DNA of 63,061 nt from an uncultured Collinsella sp. (lineage in GTDB: Bacteria; Actinomycetota; Coriobacteriia; Coriobacteriales; Coriobacteriaceae). Numbering within the stretch: position 1 is the first letter of the stretch; each line of letters begins with the position of its first letter. Location of the stretch: assembly GCA_934654795.1 (NCBI GenBank), contig CAKUGT010000009.1, forward strand, positions 1 through 63,061. The letters are read 5' to 3'. Position numbers and translations under genes: made by a program. The notes beneath the pieces were generated by a model, which had not been told where the DNA came from, did not search any database, and was given only the letters and a program-made list of their open reading frames with translations. Shown here one piece after another: positions 60,345-63,061 of this stretch.

Positions 60345-63061
60345 TGGCTGCCAAACTCATCGATCTTTCCTTTACGCTCAACGGCCGTAAGGTCAAGGTT
60401 CAGATTGCCCCCGACACCATGCTGTTTGCGCTGCTGCGCGAGCGGGGCTGCGCGTCGGTGCGCTGCGCCTGCGAGACCACCAACTGCGGCCTGTGCACGG
60501 TGTGGCTCGACGGCGACCCGGTGCTGAGCTGCTCGGTACCCGCCGCGCGCGTCGAGGGGCACTCCATCACCACGCTCGAGGGCCTCAAGACCGAGTCCGA
60601 GGCGCTCGCCCGCGCGATGGCCGCCGAAGGCGCCGAGCAGTGCGGTTTTTGCGCCCCCGGCCTCATCATGAACGTGCTGGCACTTGCCCGTGCCGCCAAG
60701 GAGGACCCGTCCCTCGTCGCCACGCGCGAGGAGCTCTCGCGCCAACTCGCCGGTAACCTCTGCCGTTGCAGCGGCTACGAGAGCCAGCTGCGCGCCATCG
60801 TCCGCTTCCTCAACGAGTCCGGCGTGCAGGTGGGCTTTGAGCTGCCCGAGCTGCCGGTCAACGACACGAGCTGCGACGGCGTCTCCTACAAGCAGATTAC
60901 CCATAAGCAGCCCAAGAAGGACTCGAAGGCCCTGCTCGAGGGTCGTCCCGTCTACACGGGCGACCTGGTGCCCGCTGGCGCCCTCATCGTCAAGCTCAAG
61001 CGCAGTCCCTACGCCCGCGCCAAGATCCGCTCCATCGACACGTCGCGCGCCCTGAAGGTGCCCGGCGTGGTGGGCGTCTATACCTACGAGGACGTGCCCC
61101 AGCGCCGCTTTACCATTGCCGGCCAGAGCTATCCGCAGCCCTCGCCGTACGACCGCCTGATCCTCGAGAACCTCGTGCGCTATCAAAACGAGGAGGTGGC
61201 GATCGTCGCCGCCGAGACCGAGGAGGCCGCCGACAAGGCCCTCAAGCTCATCAAGGTCGACTATGAGGTGCTCGAGCCGTTGCTCGACTTTACGCAGGCG
61301 CTCGATAACGACATTGTTGTTCACCCCGAGGGCGACGTGACCTTTATGTTCCCGCAGGGCGGCGACGTCCCGCGCAACCTGGTGTGCAGCGGTACCAGCG
61401 ATTTTGGCGATCTGGACGAGGCCTTCGCCCAGAGCGACATCGTCTTTGAGCGCACCTACACCAGCCAGGCCACGCAGACCGCGCCCATGGAGACCTTCCG
61501 CGCCTTCGCGACGACCGACGCGTTCGGCCGCATCTCGGTGACCACCTCCACGCAGGTTCCCTTCCACGTGCGTCGCATGATCGCGCAGTCGCTCGACATT
61601 CCGCAGTCGCAGGTGCAGGTCATCAAGCCGCGCATCGGCGGCGGCTTTGGCTCCAAGCAGTCGGGCTGCTGCGAGATCTTCGTGGCGTTCGTCACCCAGC
61701 AGACCGGCCGTCCGAGCTACTGCTGTTACACCCGCGAGGAGACCATCACCGCGGGCAACTCGCGCCACCAGATGCAGATGACCGTTAAGATGGGTGCCAT
61801 GAACGACGGCACCATCACGGCCATCGACCTGCATACGCTGTCCAACGCCGGAGCGTACGGCGAGCACACCACCACGACGATCGGCCTTTCGGGTCACAAG
61901 AGCCTGCCGATCTACAACCATGTGAAGGCGAGCCGCTTTAGGTGGGACGCCGTCTACACCAACACCAACCGCGGCGGCGCATACCGCGGCTACGGTGCCA
62001 CCCAGGGCCAGTTTGCCGTGGAGAGCGCCGTCAACGAGCTCGCCGACATGCTGCACATGGACCCCGCCGACCTGCGCCTCAAGAACATGGTGCGCGAGGG
62101 CGAGATCATGCCGCAGTACTACAACGAGAAACTCAACGCCTGCGCGCTCGACCGCTGCCTGCTGCGCGCGATGGACATGATCGGTTGGCGCGACAAGCCG
62201 CTGGCCGTGGATCTGGGCGACCGCGTGCGCGCCCTGGGCTGCGCGCTCACCATGCAGGGCTCGGGCATCTCCAACGTGGATATCGCCGGTATCGACATAC
62301 GCCTGGAAGAGGACGGCTTCATTACGATTTCGACCGGCGCCACCGACAACGGCATGGGTGTCGACACCATCCTGGCGCAGATTGCCGCCGAGGAGCTGGG
62401 CGTGGAGAGCTCGCTGATCGTTGTGCGCGGCGTGGACACCGACGTGTCGCCGTTCGACGCTGGCTCGTACGCGAGCTCCGGTACGTATGTGACGGGTCTA
62501 GCCGCCAAGAACGCCGCGACCGAGCTGCGCGAGAAGATCTGCGCCAAGGCCGCCCAGATGTGGGACGTGGACGCCGCCGACGTGGTCTTCGATGGCCAGT
62601 ACGTGCGCCTGTCCGATGAGCGTGCCGCGCGTGAGCTCGGCCGTTACCTCTCCCTGCGCGACTTTGCCAACCTGTGCGTCAAGAACATCGCAGGCGGCGA
62701 CGCGCTCACCTCGCATGCCTCTGCCTGCCTGCCCGTTTCGCCTCCGCCGTTTATGGCCGGCATTGCCGAGGTCGAGGTCGACAAGGCCACCGGCAAGGTG
62801 ACCGTGGTGGACTACGCTGCGGCTGTGGACTGCGGCACCGTTATCAACGAGGCGCTCGCGCGCGTCCAAGCCGAGGGCGGCATTGCCCAGGGTATTGGCC
62901 ACGCGCTCTACGAGATTGTCGAGCATGACGACCGCGGCCGCCTGCGCACCGGCAACTTTATGAGCTACAAGCTGCCTACGCGCTTGGATATCGGCAGCAT
63001 CCGCGTGGCCTTTGAGCCGAGCTATGAGCCGACGGGCCCGTTTGGCGCCAAGTCGATCGGC
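60344..63061 (+). CDS. Fused [2Fe-2S]/molybdenum subunit, xanthine-dehydrogenase family (XdhD-like), 3' end outside window
   Basis: 906 residues are visible and the frame stays open to the window end. The N terminus holds a [2Fe-2S] domain (Cys43, 48, 51, 63 in CETTNCGLCTV) and a second one (CGFCAPG ... NLCRCSGY). The molybdopterin part starts near residue 200 (GRPVYTGDLVPAGALIVKLKRSPYARAKI). It contains METFRAFATTDAFG, GGGFGSKQSGCCEIF and NRGGAYRGYGATQGQFAVESAVNE. The catalytic Glu near GAKSIG lies just past the end. The fused layout and YRGYGATQG resemble E. coli XdhD and selenium-dependent molybdenum hydroxylases. It would hydroxylate purines or another N-heterocycle; substrate not established. 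Confidence 0.88.
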   Translation, partial: MAAKLIDLSFTLNGRKVKVQIAPDTMLFALLRERGCASVRCACETTNCGLCTVWLDGDPVLSCSVPAARVEGHSITTLEGLKTESEALARAMAAEGAEQCGFCAPGLIMNVLALARAAKEDPSLVATREELSRQLAGNLCRCSGYESQLRAIVRFLNESGVQVGFELPELPVNDTSCDGVSYKQITHKQPKKDSKALLEGRPVYTGDLVPAGALIVKLKRSPYARAKIRSIDTSRALKVPGVVGVYTYEDVPQRRFTIAGQSYPQPSPYDRLILENLVRYQNEEVAIVAAETEEAADKALKLIKVDYEVLEPLLDFTQALDNDIVVHPEGDVTFMFPQGGDVPRNLVCSGTSDFGDLDEAFAQSDIVFERTYTSQATQTAPMETFRAFATTDAFGRISVTTSTQVPFHVRRMIAQSLDIPQSQVQVIKPRIGGGFGSKQSGCCEIFVAFVTQQTGRPSYCCYTREETITAGNSRHQMQMTVKMGAMNDGTITAIDLHTLSNAGAYGEHTTTTIGLSGHKSLPIYNHVKASRFRWDAVYTNTNRGGAYRGYGATQGQFAVESAVNELADMLHMDPADLRLKNMVREGEIMPQYYNEKLNACALDRCLLRAMDMIGWRDKPLAVDLGDRVRALGCALTMQGSGISNVDIAGIDIRLEEDGFITISTGATDNGMGVDTILAQIAAEELGVESSLIVVRGVDTDVSPFDAGSYASSGTYVTGLAAKNAATELREKICAKAAQMWDVDAADVVFDGQYVRLSDERAARELGRYLSLRDFANLCVKNIAGGDALTSHASACLPVSPPPFMAGIAEVEVDKATGKVTVVDYAAAVDCGTVINEALARVQAEGGIAQGIGHALYEIVEHDDRGRLRTGNFMSYKLPTRLDIGSIRVAFEPSYEPTGPFGAKSIG

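Overview
The window looks like a chromosomal segment of a Collinsella-like member of the Coriobacteriia (Actinomycetota). This is inferred from the high GC content, the protein flavour, a cell-wall anchor of the LAxTG type, the selenium and molybdenum gene repertoire and the hydrogenase-4 type formate hydrogenlyase. No rRNA gene is present to confirm the taxonomy.

Layout. Positions 1-5.8 kb hold housekeeping and transport genes: the end of a MetY-like sulfhydrylase, an MFS exporter, xanthine phosphoribosyltransferase, a GGQ release-factor-like protein, a lipid kinase and a CLC antiporter whose motifs resemble the fluoride (CLC-F) branch. Positions 6.0-11.5 kb are a molybdenum block (moeA, a moaB/mog-type gene, modA, an unusually long modB, modC). 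Positions 11.6-18.6 kb are a reductase/selenium block: two HgdB/double-cubane-type proteins, their ATP-dependent activator, a selD that itself encodes selenocysteine at an in-frame UGA, yedF, a DUF3343 gene and a NifS-like lyase. Positions 18.7-31.7 kb are one giant gene for a 4318-residue surface protein with a signal peptide, a duplicated leucine-rich block, many InlB-type repeats, Ig-like modules, Asp-Pro spacers and an LADTG anchor. Positions 31.7-35.2 kb carry brnQ, tRNA-Pro, tRNA-Gly, a duplicated region containing tRNA 3'-end pieces, and a PIN/RelB-type toxin-antitoxin pair.

Positions 35.2-50.7 kb are a complete formate hydrogenlyase operon: hydN, a selenocysteine-encoding fdhF (UGA at codon 140), a second ferredoxin, hyfB-I, hycH, hycI and focA. 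Positions 50.8-56.5 kb hold a lone molybdopterin oxidoreductase followed by selA, selB and selC (tRNA-Sec, anticodon UCA). The right end has mobA, a second DUF3343 gene with a Cys-rich N terminus, gdhA, and a xanthine-dehydrogenase-type FAD subunit with a fused [2Fe-2S]/molybdenum subunit running off the window.

How it fits together. Mod proteins import molybdate, MoeA and MobA build the cofactor, SelA/B/C/D make and insert selenocysteine, and these serve FdhF. FdhF with Hyf converts formate to H2 and CO2, and FocA moves formate. The least understood part is the pairing of two HgdB/double-cubane-type paralogues and an activator with selenium-handling genes at 11.6-18.6 kb, preceded by an unexplained structured leader. 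That cluster is the best candidate here for an undescribed system.
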